Position numbers and translations under genes: made by a program. From Streptomyces huiliensis (GTDB lineage: Bacteria > Actinomycetota > Actinomycetes > Streptomycetales > Streptomycetaceae), in assembly GCF_020037025.1 (NCBI RefSeq), contig NZ_JAIQLH010000095.1, positions 1 through 53,187 of the forward strand: 53,187 nt of DNA, in the 5' to 3' direction. The notes beneath the pieces were generated by a model. It did not search any database and was not told the DNA's origin. It saw nothing but the letters and a program-made list of their open reading frames with translations. Positions 34,918 through 43,638 of the stretch are shown here, piece after piece; position 1 is the first letter of the stretch; each line of letters begins with the position of its first letter.

Positions 34918-35243
34918 CCTCCCCTCCGGCCGACCCGGCTCGCGGCCTACGCCGCCTTTCGGGGAGAACACCGCAAGCCGCCCCTCCCCGACAGACCTCA
35001 CGCAAGGACTTCACCCCTTCGGGGCGCGGGCGGGCTGGGAGATACCGAGCTGGGCAGGCCTCCCTGCCGGGCTCGATGCCGAGGGCGGGTGCACGTCGTT
35101 CGCGCTCGTCGCGGAGCCCGGCACTCCCATGACGGTGGCATCGGAGCCGTGCGCCGGCGGGCGTGCGCGGGCTTTCTCTCCGGCCCTGTGCCGCACGCTT
35201 TGGCTCCCAGTCCGGCAAGGAACGGAAAACCACGTCCGGCCCA
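34918..35243. other. 326-bp stretch between GH43 remnant and CRISPR leader
   Basis: No recognised gene. It may hold the GH43 promoter on one side and the outer leader of the CRISPR array on the other. No cas-like reading frame was found. Confidence 0.4.
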
Positions 35244-35266
35244 TGAGAAGTTGCAGGTCACGAAGT
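35224..35266 (+). promoter_or_regulatory. CRISPR leader, array 1
   Basis: GGAAAAC (35224-35230), 13 bp, then a 23-bp block (35244-35266) starting TGAGAAG and ending CACGAAGT, directly before the first repeat. The same elements with the same spacing adjoin array 2 in inverted orientation (22 of 23 bases identical). Confidence 0.75.
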
Positions 35267-35478
35267 CTCTTCCCCGCATACGCGGGGGCGGTTCGGCGTT
35301 CTGGTCGGCCGGGCTGATCTGTGCGACCTCTTCCCCGCACGCGCGGGGGTGGTTCGGCCTTTGCGGCCGGCGAGGTCCACGCCCCGTTCTCGTCCCTGCA
35401 CCCGCGGGATTGGCCCCACGCCAGTCAGGTCTTACTGGAACCCCGACGACTCGGCCCTGCACGTGCGAGGCTGCCCCA
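35267..35478 (+). CRISPR. Small degenerate type I-E-like CRISPR array 1
   Basis: Four 29-bp repeats start at 35267, 35328, 35389 and 35450, exactly 61 bp apart with 32-bp spacers, the classic I-E geometry. Repeats 1 and 2 share CTCTTCCCCGC and the palindromic CCCCGC/GCGGGG core; repeats 3 and 4 decay to about 21 and 19 matches of 29 against repeat 2. Further decayed copies may lie at ~35561, ~35622 and 35685-35713. Transcription should run rightwards from the leader. No cas genes are in the window. Confidence 0.8.
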
Positions 35479-35802
35479 GCACTCGGCGGGTTTTCGAGAC
35501 GCAGTCGCTGTCCCCGTCGCCATGTGCTCCCGTGGATCTGTGCGGTCTGCGCGTCCCGGTCTCGTCCCCGTGAGCGAGGAGAGCACCGGTGGGCAGGTGC
35601 CCGTGTTCGGTATGCGCCCCTCATCCGCCATCCGCGCGCGGGCGTGCACCGAAGTGACCCCCCACCCCGCCTCGTCTGCCGCCTCCCCTCCCCGCGTGCG
35701 CGGGTCTGCGGAGGGCGAGCGATCATCCCACGCATCACCCCACCACCAGGCCTTGGGCAAGCGAATCCCCTTCGGTTCGCCGCCTCACCCGGCTGTTGAC
35801 TC

Positions 35803-36786
35803 TCACCCCCGCGCCCCCGCCGCAGCCGCTTCGCGCCATTCGCGCGGGGAACGGCCGTACGCGGCCCGGAAGGCGCGGCTGAAGTGGGCCGGGCTGGGGA
35901 AGCCCCAGCGGAGGGCGACGGTGGCGATCGTCGGGCGGTCCCGTTCCGGTGCGGGCCGGGTGAGGTCCTTGCCGGACTCCTCGACGCGGCGTCGGCGGAT
36001 GTGGCCGCCGACGGTCGACTCCTCGCCCTCGAAGAGGCGGTGGAGGTAGCGGACGGAGATGCGGTGGGCGCGGGCCACGCTCTCGGGGGTGAGGTCCGGG
36101 TCGGCCAGGTGCCGGTCGATGTAGCGGTACACGGCGGGCAGCAGGTGGTCGCGGGCGGCGCCCGTCCCGTCGTCGGCCTCGTCGGCGTACGCGTCCACCA
36201 GCCCGGACAGCAGGTCCGCGACCGCGCCGGCCAGTACGTCGCCGACGGGCGGGGCGATCCGCGCCGCGCGGTCGGCCAGGCGCTCCAGGAAGGGGCCCAG
36301 CGCCGCCGCCGCTCCCCCGCCCGCCGGCAGCGCACGCCCGGTCACGGACGCGAGGGGTGCCGCCGGTACGTTCAGGACGTGCCCGGGCAGCCGGAAGAGC
36401 CGCTGCCGGAAGCGGAGCCGCTGCTCCAGGGAGAAGGGGCGCCGCAGGTCGATCGCGGCCAGATCACCCGGCAGCAACGTCGCGCTGCGGCCGTCCTGCG
36501 TCAGGGCGGCGACCCCTTCGAGCTGGAGCGCGACGGCGATCCCGTCAGCGGGCTCGCGTGCGACGAGCCGAGGCGCCCTGCTCAGCCGGACGGGGTCCCC
36601 CTCCAGCGACAGCACCCGCAGGTAGCCGAGGTGTCGTAGGTCGAGGGTGCCGTGAAAGTCGCCTGCCTGCCGCGCTCTTGTCTGCACGGCGGCGCCCAGG
36701 GCGCGTCCGGTCGCGTCCCGCCAGGCGGCGAGCCGGTCTGTGCGGGACGACGGAGCGGTCCTCTCGTCGGCGTCGATGTGCTGCAC
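35803..36786 (-). CDS. AraC-family regulator (AraC_binding_2 type)
   Basis: A 327-aa protein from GTG 36786 (CGAGGAG upstream). The N-terminal sensor domain spans ~30-200 and the C-terminal DNA-binding domain ~215-315, with SVRYLHRLFEGEE and LRWGFPSPAHFSRAFRAAYGRSP. This matches the AraC regulators with a substrate-binding-like domain 2 common in Streptomyces. It lies between two CRISPR arrays facing each other. No target gene is adjacent. Confidence 0.9.
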   Translation of the reverse strand: MQHIDADERTAPSSRTDRLAAWRDATGRALGAAVQTRARQAGDFHGTLDLRHLGYLRVLSLEGDPVRLSRAPRLVAREPADGIAVALQLEGVAALTQDGRSATLLPGDLAAIDLRRPFSLEQRLRFRQRLFRLPGHVLNVPAAPLASVTGRALPAGGGAAAALGPFLERLADRAARIAPPVGDVLAGAVADLLSGLVDAYADEADDGTGAARDHLLPAVYRYIDRHLADPDLTPESVARAHRISVRYLHRLFEGEESTVGGHIRRRRVEESGKDLTRPAPERDRPTIATVALRWGFPSPAHFSRAFRAAYGRSPREWREAAAAGARG

Positions 36787-37083
36787 GTGACTCCTCGTTC
36801 GTGGCCCGGCGCGGCCGGGTGGGGTGGTCACGGCAAGTGTGGGTGGTGGGCTGCGGCTGGGTATTAAGTCGGTTGACTGTCCTTCTGCGGGGTGCGGGGG
36901 GTACGTACGCGGTGTGCTTCCGCCGATCGCCGCGGGCGGGACGCGGTGGCAGCCGGGCGAGTGGTGACCGGCCGGCTGCCCAGGCGGGTCAGCGCAAGCG
37001 GTGACTTCCGGTCGGCGGGCGGCTGCTGAGCAACCGGCCCACACCGGCGAGGTTCACATCACCGATGCTCAGCACGCCCTCCC
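36787..37083. other. Upstream region of the AraC gene
   Basis: Contains AGTC-GGTT-GACT, a short inverted repeat near 36867-36878, next to GTATTA (TAATAC on the minus strand, a possible -10). No gene seen. Confidence 0.35.
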
Positions 37084-37299
37084 GGCCCCCTCCCCGAACC
37101 TTCGGGGACCACATGCCCCAGCCGATCCCGTCCTTGCCCGGCGCCGGACCACCCCCGCGCGTGCGGGGACGACGACGGACGACGGTTCTACACCTGGCAC
37201 TTCACCGGGCCACCCCCGCCCGCGCGGGGGGGGACGACGAAGGACGACGGTTCTACACCTGGCACTTCACCGGGCCACCCCCGCACGCGCGGGGACGAC
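37084..37299 (-). CRISPR. Small type I-E-like CRISPR array 2, inverted
   Basis: Repeats at 37084-37112 (most decayed), 37145-37173, 37206-37238 and 37271-37299 have 32-bp spacers. In plus orientation they read GGACCACCCCCGC...GCGGGGACGAC, the reverse complement of array 1-type repeats. The third copy has four extra Gs (eight instead of four). The two leader-proximal spacers (37174-37205 and 37239-37270) are identical but for one base. The leader is at the right end, so array 2 is transcribed leftwards. Confidence 0.85.
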
Positions 37300-37342
37300 A
37301 CTTCGTGACCTGCACCTTCTCACGAGCGGAGCCCCGTTTTCC
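37300..37342 (-). promoter_or_regulatory. CRISPR leader, array 2
   Basis: On the minus strand GGAAAAC (37336-37342) is followed after 13 bp by a 23-bp block (37300-37322) with 22 bases identical to the array 1 leader, directly abutting the first repeat. Confidence 0.75.
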
Positions 37343-37823
37343 TTCACTTCCGCAAGTCCGGGGAACCGCTAAGCCGTGCCGTCGATGCAGCTGCTGCACG
37401 ATGGGTCGGGAGCCGTCAGCGGCTGGATCGGGCACGAGGATACTGAAGCTGCGGGAACGTCGAAGCCGGGACGGCTTTATGCGCCGGCTCGGCCGCCATC
37501 GTAGTCGCGCGCCGCGCACCCAAATTGTGCGCGCCCGGCCCGTCAGCCACGCCCCCGATCCGGCCGACCGCAGCGAGCCGCAAGGCGCCCGCGTTCAGGG
37601 CGCGGAGTGCCCGTCGTACGACGAGGCACCGACAACCGGCTCCCCAGGTCCGTGATGGCAACCCACGTCGGATCACCCGACGGCATCCCGCCCTCCAGTG
37701 GCCCGGTGCTCTCGACGCCGCGCCCCATCAGCCGTCCGCCCCCAGGACGCCGCGCCGCAACGCAACGAGACTCCGCCAACGCCCGGCCCCCAACGGCCCG
37801 CGCCCAAGGCAGATGATGAGGAG
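37343..37823. other. 481-bp non-coding stretch
   Basis: No convincing gene; open frames are Arg/Pro-rich shadows. It may hold the rest of the CRISPR leader and the methyltransferase promoter. Confidence 0.4.
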
Positions 37824-38579
37824 ATGACCACCGACCCCCGCGCTCGATCCTTCGACACGGCCGCCGACCAGTACGCGACCACCCGCCCCTCCTACCCGCC
37901 CGCGCTCCTGGACGCCGTCGAGGAACTCGCCGGTCGTCGTCTCGCAGGCGCTCGGGTCGCCGACGTCGGGGCGGGGACCGGGATCGCCAGTGCGCTGCTG
38001 CGTGGCAGAGGGGCCGAGGTGGTCGCCGTGGAGCCCGGGGAGGCGATGGCTCGGCGGTGTGGGGAGGTGGTGCCGGTCGTGCGGGGTGACGGGAACGCTC
38101 TGCCGTTGGCCGGAGCGTGCTTCGATCTCGTCACGTACGCGCAGTCCTGGCAGTGGACCGATCCGGCCCGTTCCGTCCCCGAGGCGTTGCGCGTCTTGCG
38201 GCCGGGCGGTGCGTTGGCGATCTGGTGGAACACCACGGCCTTTGACGTGCCGTGGATCCGTGCGCAGCACGCCCGCATCGCCCGGGCCGTGCGCGGGACC
38301 AAGCCGGCTTCCGCCACTCGGCCCGACGACGAGGACGCCGTCCGGCTCGCCGGGTTGAGCGGCCTGCGGGTCGTACGCCGTCTGCTGCGCTGGAGCCGGG
38401 TGGTCCCGCTCGATACGCACCTGGCCAACATCGGCAGCCGTTCGGCGTTCCTCGTTCTGGGCGAGGAGCCGCGGCGCGCCTTTTTCGCCGCCGAACGCGG
38501 GCTGCTGAGTGCGGCGTTCCCCGATGGCCTGATCGAGGAGACGGACGTCGTCGACTTGTTGGTGGCCCTTCGGCCGTGA
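37824..38579 (+). CDS. Class I SAM-dependent methyltransferase
   Basis: A 251-aa protein from ATG 37824 (GATGAGGAG upstream). SAM motif I is VADVGAGTGIASALL, post-I VVAVEPGEAMAR, motif II-like FDLVTYAQSWQWTD and motif III ALRVLRPGGALAIWW. This is the UbiE/BioC-like methyltransferase group; the substrate is unknown. Confidence 0.9.
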   Translation: MTTDPRARSFDTAADQYATTRPSYPPALLDAVEELAGRRLAGARVADVGAGTGIASALLRGRGAEVVAVEPGEAMARRCGEVVPVVRGDGNALPLAGACFDLVTYAQSWQWTDPARSVPEALRVLRPGGALAIWWNTTAFDVPWIRAQHARIARAVRGTKPASATRPDDEDAVRLAGLSGLRVVRRLLRWSRVVPLDTHLANIGSRSAFLVLGEEPRRAFFAAERGLLSAAFPDGLIEETDVVDLLVALRP

Positions 38580-38645
38580 CGCCTTCCGGTAATTCCCCAG
38601 CCCTCGGCGTCCCGCGTCCCGCGTCGCGCGTCCCTCGTCTGTGAA

Positions 38646-38710
38646 CTCGCGGCGAAGCCGCGATGCGGGGGGCCGGGCGCAGCCTGGCAGAAACGGTGAA
38701 AGGGCGGGAC
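38646..38710 (-). repeat. REP-like element, copy A (inverted partner of 39876-39942)
   Basis: On the minus strand it begins GTCCCGCCCTTTCACCGTTT and ends with the hairpin TCGCGGCTTCGCCGCGAG. Copy B past the esterase has the same ends in plus orientation. Confidence 0.7.
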
Positions 38711-38872
38711 CGGGGCACCCCACCCACCCAGGCCGCAGCCCGTGCGCCGGCGGGCAAGGAGCAGTGCACGTGACGTCACCTCGGCAGCCGGCCCCCGGCC
38801 TAGCGTCCTGCGGGTGCCGCGCCCGCGCGCGGCTCTCCCCCCGCCCGCCCGCCGAGCCGAAGGGCCCGTCCC

Positions 38873-39847
38873 ATGACCGACCACCCGCCCCAGCCGCCCC
38901 TCCTCGAACCGGCCGCCGCCGCGTTCGCCGCTGCCACCGCGCAGCCGCCGTACCTCTTCCAACTGCCGCCCGCTGAAGGCCGTCGGGCCGTCGACGAGGT
39001 GCAGGCCGGGCCCCCGCCGGTCGAGCCGCCCGCTGTGGAGGAGGAGTGGGTGACGGTTCCCGGCGGCCCGACGGGGGAGGTCAGGGTGCGGATCGTCCGG
39101 CCCGCCGGGGTCTCCGGGGCGCTCCCGGTGGTGCTGTACCTGCACGGGGCGGGCTGGGTGTTCGGCAACGCCCGTACCCACGACCGGCTCGTGCGCGAAC
39201 TGTCCGTCGGCGCCGGCGCCGCCGTCGTGTTTCCCGAGTACGCGCTGTCGCCCGAGCACCGCTACCCCGTCGCCGTCGAGCAGAACTGGACGGTGGCCCG
39301 CTGGATCGTCGAGGAGGGTACGGGCAAGGGGCTCGACCCCGGGCGCCTCGCGGTGGCCGGAGATTCCGTCGGCGGCAACATGAGCGCCGCCCTCACCCTG
39401 CTGGCCAAGGAACGCGGCGGCGTGCCGTTCCGCTACCAGGTGCTCTTCTACCCCGTCACGGACGCCTCGTTCGACACCGACTCCTACCACCGGTTCGCCG
39501 AGGGGTACTTCCTGCGCCGCGACGCCATGCGCTGGTTCTGGGACCAGTACACCCCTGACCCGGAGGAGCGGGCGCGGATCACCGCCTCGCCGCTGCGCGC
39601 CACCGCCGAGCAGCTCGCCGGGCTGCCGCCGGCGCTCGTCGTCACCGCCGAGGCCGACGTGCTGCGGGACGAGGGTGAGGCGTACGCGGCGAAGCTGCGG
39701 GCCGCGGGTGTGCCGGTGACCGCCGTGCGGTTTCTGGGGGCGATCCACGACTTCGTCATGCTTGACGCGCTGCGCTCCACTTGTGCCGCCGAGTCTGCCA
39801 TCACTCTCGCCTCGGACTGTCTGCGGCGGGCGCTGCGGGCCGGGTGA
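38873..39847 (+). CDS. Alpha/beta hydrolase, HSL-type esterase
   Basis: A 324-aa enzyme of the hormone-sensitive-lipase family. HGAGW (91-95) is a variant of the HGGG oxyanion motif. The nucleophile is Ser165 in GDSVGGN, the acid is Asp in TAEADVLRDEGE and the base is His in FLGAIHDFVML. ATG 38873 has no strong ribosome binding site. It lies between inverted REP-like repeats. Likely a carboxylesterase or lipase for short acyl esters. Confidence 0.92.
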   Translation: MTDHPPQPPLLEPAAAAFAAATAQPPYLFQLPPAEGRRAVDEVQAGPPPVEPPAVEEEWVTVPGGPTGEVRVRIVRPAGVSGALPVVLYLHGAGWVFGNARTHDRLVRELSVGAGAAVVFPEYALSPEHRYPVAVEQNWTVARWIVEEGTGKGLDPGRLAVAGDSVGGNMSAALTLLAKERGGVPFRYQVLFYPVTDASFDTDSYHRFAEGYFLRRDAMRWFWDQYTPDPEERARITASPLRATAEQLAGLPPALVVTAEADVLRDEGEAYAAKLRAAGVPVTAVRFLGAIHDFVMLDALRSTCAAESAITLASDCLRRALRAG

Positions 39848-39875
39848 GGGTGCGGTCGGCCGTCGGCCTCGCCCC

Positions 39876-39942
39876 GTCCCGCCCCTTCACCGTTTCCCGG
39901 GGCCGCCGCCCCGGACAACCGGCGTCGCGGCTTCGCCGCGAG
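39876..39942 (+). repeat. REP-like element, copy B
   Basis: Begins GTCCCGCCCCTTCACCGTTT and ends GTCGCGGCTTCGCCGCGAG. It is the inverted counterpart of copy A at 38646-38710, with a divergent middle of about 24 bp. Confidence 0.7.
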
Positions 39943-40000
39943 GTCCTCGAACGCCGGACGGGCCGGCAGTGCGCCCGGCCCGTCCGGAGGAGAAGCATCC

Positions 40001-40738
40001 ATGAACACCAGCGGTGACAACACCCTCGCCCCCGCCGCGGACACCCCGCCCGCCCGCCGCCACGAACCCGACCTCCGGCGCATGACGCGCATCAACCTCC
40101 GCCCCATCGCCTCCCCGATGCCGCTCGGTTTCTACGCCGTGGCCATCGCCTCCGTCGTCGTCGGCTGTCTCCAGCTCGGTGTTCTCGGGCCGGACGCCCG
40201 GCAGGCGGTCGGGCTTGTCATCCTGCCCGCCTTCGTCCTGCAACTCCTTGTGTCCATACTGGCGTTCGGAGCGCGGGACGTGCTCGCGGCCTCGCTGATG
40301 GCCTGCTTCTCCGGCATGTGGCTCGCCACATCCCTCGTCCTGGTGCTGGACCCGGCCGGCGGCACCCGGGTGCTGGGCGTGCTCAACGCCGTCTTCGCCC
40401 TCTTCGCCCTGATGATGGCGAGCGTGGCGGCGCGCAAGCGCGCGCTGTGGCTGGTGTTGTGCGTGGCCGTGCCCCGCTTCGCGGTCGCCGCCGCCCACAA
40501 CCTCACCGCCCACAACCTCACCGGCCGCGACGGGCTCGGGGCCGTCTCCGGAGTACTCGGCCTCCTCCTGGCCGCCGTCGCGCTGTACACCGCCTTCGCC
40601 CTGATGCTGGAGGACATGCGCGGCGTGGGCGTGCTGCCCATCGGGCGCACCGGGCCCGCGTACGCGGCCGTCGAGGGCGATCTGACCGTGCAGTTGCGGG
40701 ATCTCGAACGGCAGGCGGGCGTGCGCCGCACCCTCTGA
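40001..40738 (+). CDS. GPR1/FUN34/YaaH-like membrane protein
   Basis: A 245-aa protein with about six transmembrane segments. The segment PIASPMPLGFYAVAIASVVV resembles the conserved N-P-x-P-x-G start of acetate/succinate channel proteins, with Ser for Asn. The Lys/Arg-rich cytosolic ends fit the topology. ATG follows GGAGGAGAAG. Probably an acetate-type permease. Confidence 0.75.
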   Translation: MNTSGDNTLAPAADTPPARRHEPDLRRMTRINLRPIASPMPLGFYAVAIASVVVGCLQLGVLGPDARQAVGLVILPAFVLQLLVSILAFGARDVLAASLMACFSGMWLATSLVLVLDPAGGTRVLGVLNAVFALFALMMASVAARKRALWLVLCVAVPRFAVAAAHNLTAHNLTGRDGLGAVSGVLGLLLAAVALYTAFALMLEDMRGVGVLPIGRTGPAYAAVEGDLTVQLRDLERQAGVRRTL

Positions 40739-40810
40739 TCCGCACCCTCTGATCCTCACGCTCATCTTCGCACCCTCATCTCCGCACCCTCGGATCCGCA
40801 CGCTCTGACT
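40735..40810. repeat. Degenerate CCGCACCCTCTGAT-type repeat
   Basis: Five or so 13-16-bp units such as CCGCACCCTCTGATC span the stop of the membrane protein gene and the gap before the amidohydrolase. Confidence 0.65.
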
Positions 40811-40842
40811 CACGACCCCCCCTGACCCGAAAGGCCAACCCA

Positions 40843-42807
40843 ATGACGTCGATGCCCGTCAGCGGTGTCACCCTCGCCCCCGAACCCGACCCCGCCCCCG
40901 CCTCCACCCCCAACGCGCACAGCGCCGACCTCGTCCTCCGCAACGCGAAGATCTTCACCGGCGACCCCGGCCGCCCCGCCGCGAGCGCCCTCGCCGTCCG
41001 GGACGGCCGCGTGCTGGCGGTCGGCGACGACCGGGACGTCGCGTCGTACGTCGGCCGCCGGACGCGCGTCGTGGACGCCCTGGGCCGGCGGGCCGTGCCG
41101 GGGCTCAACGACTCGCACCTGCACGTCATCCGCGGCGGCCTCAACTACGTCCTCGAACTGCGCTGGGACGGCGTCCCGTCCCTGCGGCAGGCGCTCGCGA
41201 TGCTCCGCGAGCAGGCGGGCCGCACCCCCAAGGGCCAGTGGATCCGGGTCGTCGGCGGCTGGACGGCGGACCAGTTCGCCGAGCACCGGCTGCCCACCCC
41301 CGCCGAACTCACCGCCGCCGCCCCGGACACGCCGGTCTTCGTCCTGCACCTCTACCAGTCCGCGATCCTCAACCGCGCGGCCGTCCGCGCCGCCGGCTTC
41401 ACCCGCGACACCCCCGACCCCCGCGGCGGCCAGATCGTCCGCGACCGGAACGGCGACCCCAACGGCGTACTCCTCGCCGCGCCGAGCGCCCTGATCCTGT
41501 ACTCCACCCTCGCCGCCGCACCCCGCCTCGACGAGACCGGGCGGCGCCTCTCCACCCGCCACTTCCTCCGCGAGCTCAACCGCTTCGGCCTGACGTCCGC
41601 CATCGACGCGGCGGGCGGCTTCCAGAACTTCCCGGACGACTACGCCACCGTCGTCGACCTGGCCCGTTCCGGCGAGCTCTCCCTCCGCATCGCCTACCAC
41701 CTCTTCCCGCAGACCGCCAGGCAGGAACTGGCCGACCTCCGCCGCTGGGTGGAGACCGTCCGGCCGGGCGACGGCGACGAGTGGCTCCGCCTGAACGGCG
41801 CCGGCGAGAACCTCACCTGGGCCGCCGCCGACTTCGAGAACTTCGCCGAGCCACGGCCCGAGCTCGCGGCCGGTTACGAGGGCGAGTTCGAGCAGGCCGT
41901 CCGGCTGCTGGCGGAACACGGCTGGGGCTTCCGGCTGCACGCCACCTACGACGAGACGATCCGCCGCGACCTGGCCGTCTTCGAGAAGCTGGCGGCCGAG
42001 GGCCTGTTCCCGGCCGGCAACCGCTGGTTCTTCGACCACGCGGAGACCGCGTCCCCGGAGAGCCTGGACCGCATCGCCGCCCTGGGCGGCGGCGTGAGCG
42101 TGCAGAACCGCATGTCGTTCCAGGGGCGGGTGTTCACCGAACGGTACGGGGCCGAGGCCGCCGCCCGGACGCCGCCCGTCCGGGAGATGCTGGCCCGCGG
42201 GCTCCCGGTGGCCGCCGGCACCGACGCCACCCGCGTCTCCTCCTACAACCCGTGGGTCGCCCTGCACTGGCTGGTGACCGGACGCACCGTCGGCGACCTG
42301 GCCCTCTACCCGCCGGACCGGCTCCTCTCCCGTGAGACCGCGCTCGCCCTCTACACCCGCGCGGGCGCCCGCATGACGGGCGAGGAGGACGTCAAGGGCG
42401 TCCTCAAGGAAGGGTTCCTGGGCGACTTCGCCGTCCTCGGCGACGACTTCCTCACCGTCCCGGCCGAGGACATCCCGCACATCGAGTCCGTCCTCACGGT
42501 CGTCGGCGGCCGGATCGTGTACGCCGCGGCCGAGTACGAGGGGCTGGACGAGGAACTGCCGCCGGTCCGGCCGGAGTGGAGCCCGGTGGCCCGCTTCGGC
42601 GGCTACCACGCCACGCCGGCTCCTTCCCGGACCGGCGGCCTCGGCGCGACCGGCGACTCCGGCGCGACCGGCGGCTCCGGTGCGCGCCAGGCCGGATCGC
42701 TCGCCGAGGCCGTGGCCGCGTCCGAGGAGCACCGGCGGTGGCGGGTCGCCCGCGGCGCCGCGCCCGAGGCGTCCCCGGCCGCCTTCGACCCCTGCTTCCA
42801 GCTCTGA
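40843..42807 (+). CDS. Amidohydrolase, YtcJ-like
   Basis: A 654-aa metal-dependent hydrolase. A beta-sandwich start (LVLRNAKIFTGDPGRP) is followed by the HxH metal motif in NDSHLHV and a long TIM-barrel; downstream are FFDHAETAS and AAGTDATRVSSYNPW. YtcJ-like enzymes are related to N-substituted formamide deformylase, but the substrate is unknown. The C-terminal ~60 residues are Gly/Ser/Ala-rich (GATGDSGATGGSG). No signal peptide. Confidence 0.9.
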   Translation: MTSMPVSGVTLAPEPDPAPASTPNAHSADLVLRNAKIFTGDPGRPAASALAVRDGRVLAVGDDRDVASYVGRRTRVVDALGRRAVPGLNDSHLHVIRGGLNYVLELRWDGVPSLRQALAMLREQAGRTPKGQWIRVVGGWTADQFAEHRLPTPAELTAAAPDTPVFVLHLYQSAILNRAAVRAAGFTRDTPDPRGGQIVRDRNGDPNGVLLAAPSALILYSTLAAAPRLDETGRRLSTRHFLRELNRFGLTSAIDAAGGFQNFPDDYATVVDLARSGELSLRIAYHLFPQTARQELADLRRWVETVRPGDGDEWLRLNGAGENLTWAAADFENFAEPRPELAAGYEGEFEQAVRLLAEHGWGFRLHATYDETIRRDLAVFEKLAAEGLFPAGNRWFFDHAETASPESLDRIAALGGGVSVQNRMSFQGRVFTERYGAEAAARTPPVREMLARGLPVAAGTDATRVSSYNPWVALHWLVTGRTVGDLALYPPDRLLSRETALALYTRAGARMTGEEDVKGVLKEGFLGDFAVLGDDFLTVPAEDIPHIESVLTVVGGRIVYAAAEYEGLDEELPPVRPEWSPVARFGGYHATPAPSRTGGLGATGDSGATGGSGARQAGSLAEAVAASEEHRRWRVARGAAPEASPAAFDPCFQL

Positions 42808-42852
42808 ACCCCTGCTCTGCACCCCTGCTTTGAACCCCTGCTCCGAACCCCG
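42786..42852. repeat. TGAACCCCTGCT tandem repeat
   Basis: Four to five 13-15-bp units start at the amidohydrolase stop and fill the gap to ~42852. Confidence 0.7.
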
Positions 42853-42973
42853 CGTGTGCAGCGCCGGAACATCCCTGGCCACTCACGGTCAACTCCGGCC
42901 GTGACAACGCCCGTAGCGTCCGTCTCACCGACAGAAGACCCACAGAACAGAAGACCCACAGAAAGGGACCACC

Positions 42974-43636
42974 ATGGTCGACTTCGACGCCGTCCGCGCC
43001 GTGCCCAGCGCCGGACTCCTCACCCCCGACAACGCGATGATGCTCTTCGTGGACCACCAGCCGCAGATGTTCTTCGGCGCGGGAAGCGCCGACCGGGCCG
43101 GGGTCGTCAACGCCACCGTGGGGCTGGCCAAGGCCGCCCGCGTCTTCGACGTACCCGTCGTCCTGTCCACCGTCGCCGCCGAGTCGTTCTCCGGCCCGCT
43201 GCTGCCGCAGCTCCGCGAGGTGTTCCCCGAGCAGGCGATCGTCGACCGCACCTCCATGAACGCCTGGGAGGACGAGGCCCTGGTCGAGGCCGTCAAGGCC
43301 ACCGGCCGCACGAAGATCGTCCTGTCCGGGCTGTGGACCGAGGTCTGCCTCGTCATGCCCGCCCTGTCGGCGCTCGCGCAGGGCTACGAGGTGTACGTCG
43401 TCGCCGACGCGTCGGCCGGCGTGACTCCCGCCGCCCACGAGCATGCCATGCGGCGGATGACGGCCGCCGGCGCCGTCCCGGTCACCTGGCTCCAGGTGCT
43501 GCTGGAGCTCCAGCGCGACTGGGCCCGCACGGAGACGTACGCCGCCACGACCCAGGTGGTCAAGGAGCACGGCGGCGCCTACGGCCTGGGCCTCGTCTAC
43601 GCGCACGCCATGGTCGACCCGCACGCCGCGGGCTGA
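42974..43636 (+). CDS. Isochorismatase-like cysteine hydrolase (YcaC-like)
   Basis: A 220-aa protein with the catalytic Asp27 in LFVDHQPQM, the family SMNAWED segment and the nucleophile Cys125 in LWTEVCLVMPAL. It hydrolyses amide-type or C-N substrates that cannot be named. GAAAGGGA precedes ATG 42974. It is followed with near overlap by a DoxX remnant. Confidence 0.9.
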   Translation: MVDFDAVRAVPSAGLLTPDNAMMLFVDHQPQMFFGAGSADRAGVVNATVGLAKAARVFDVPVVLSTVAAESFSGPLLPQLREVFPEQAIVDRTSMNAWEDEALVEAVKATGRTKIVLSGLWTEVCLVMPALSALAQGYEVYVVADASAGVTPAAHEHAMRRMTAAGAVPVTWLQVLLELQRDWARTETYAATTQVVKEHGGAYGLGLVYAHAMVDPHAAG

Positions 43637-43638
43637 CC

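Noticed and set aside
34918..35243. Remnant of a cas gene outside the array 1 leader
   Set aside because: Three-frame reading showed no recognisable Cas motif.
35511..35539. A fifth array 1 repeat at the exact 61-bp step
   Set aside because: The bases there do not resemble the repeat; a better copy lies at ~35561 after an apparent small deletion.
37416..37827. Small frames on both strands next to CRISPR array 2, considered as cas fragments
   Set aside because: Arg/Pro/Ala-rich with no Cas1, Cas2 or Cascade motifs.
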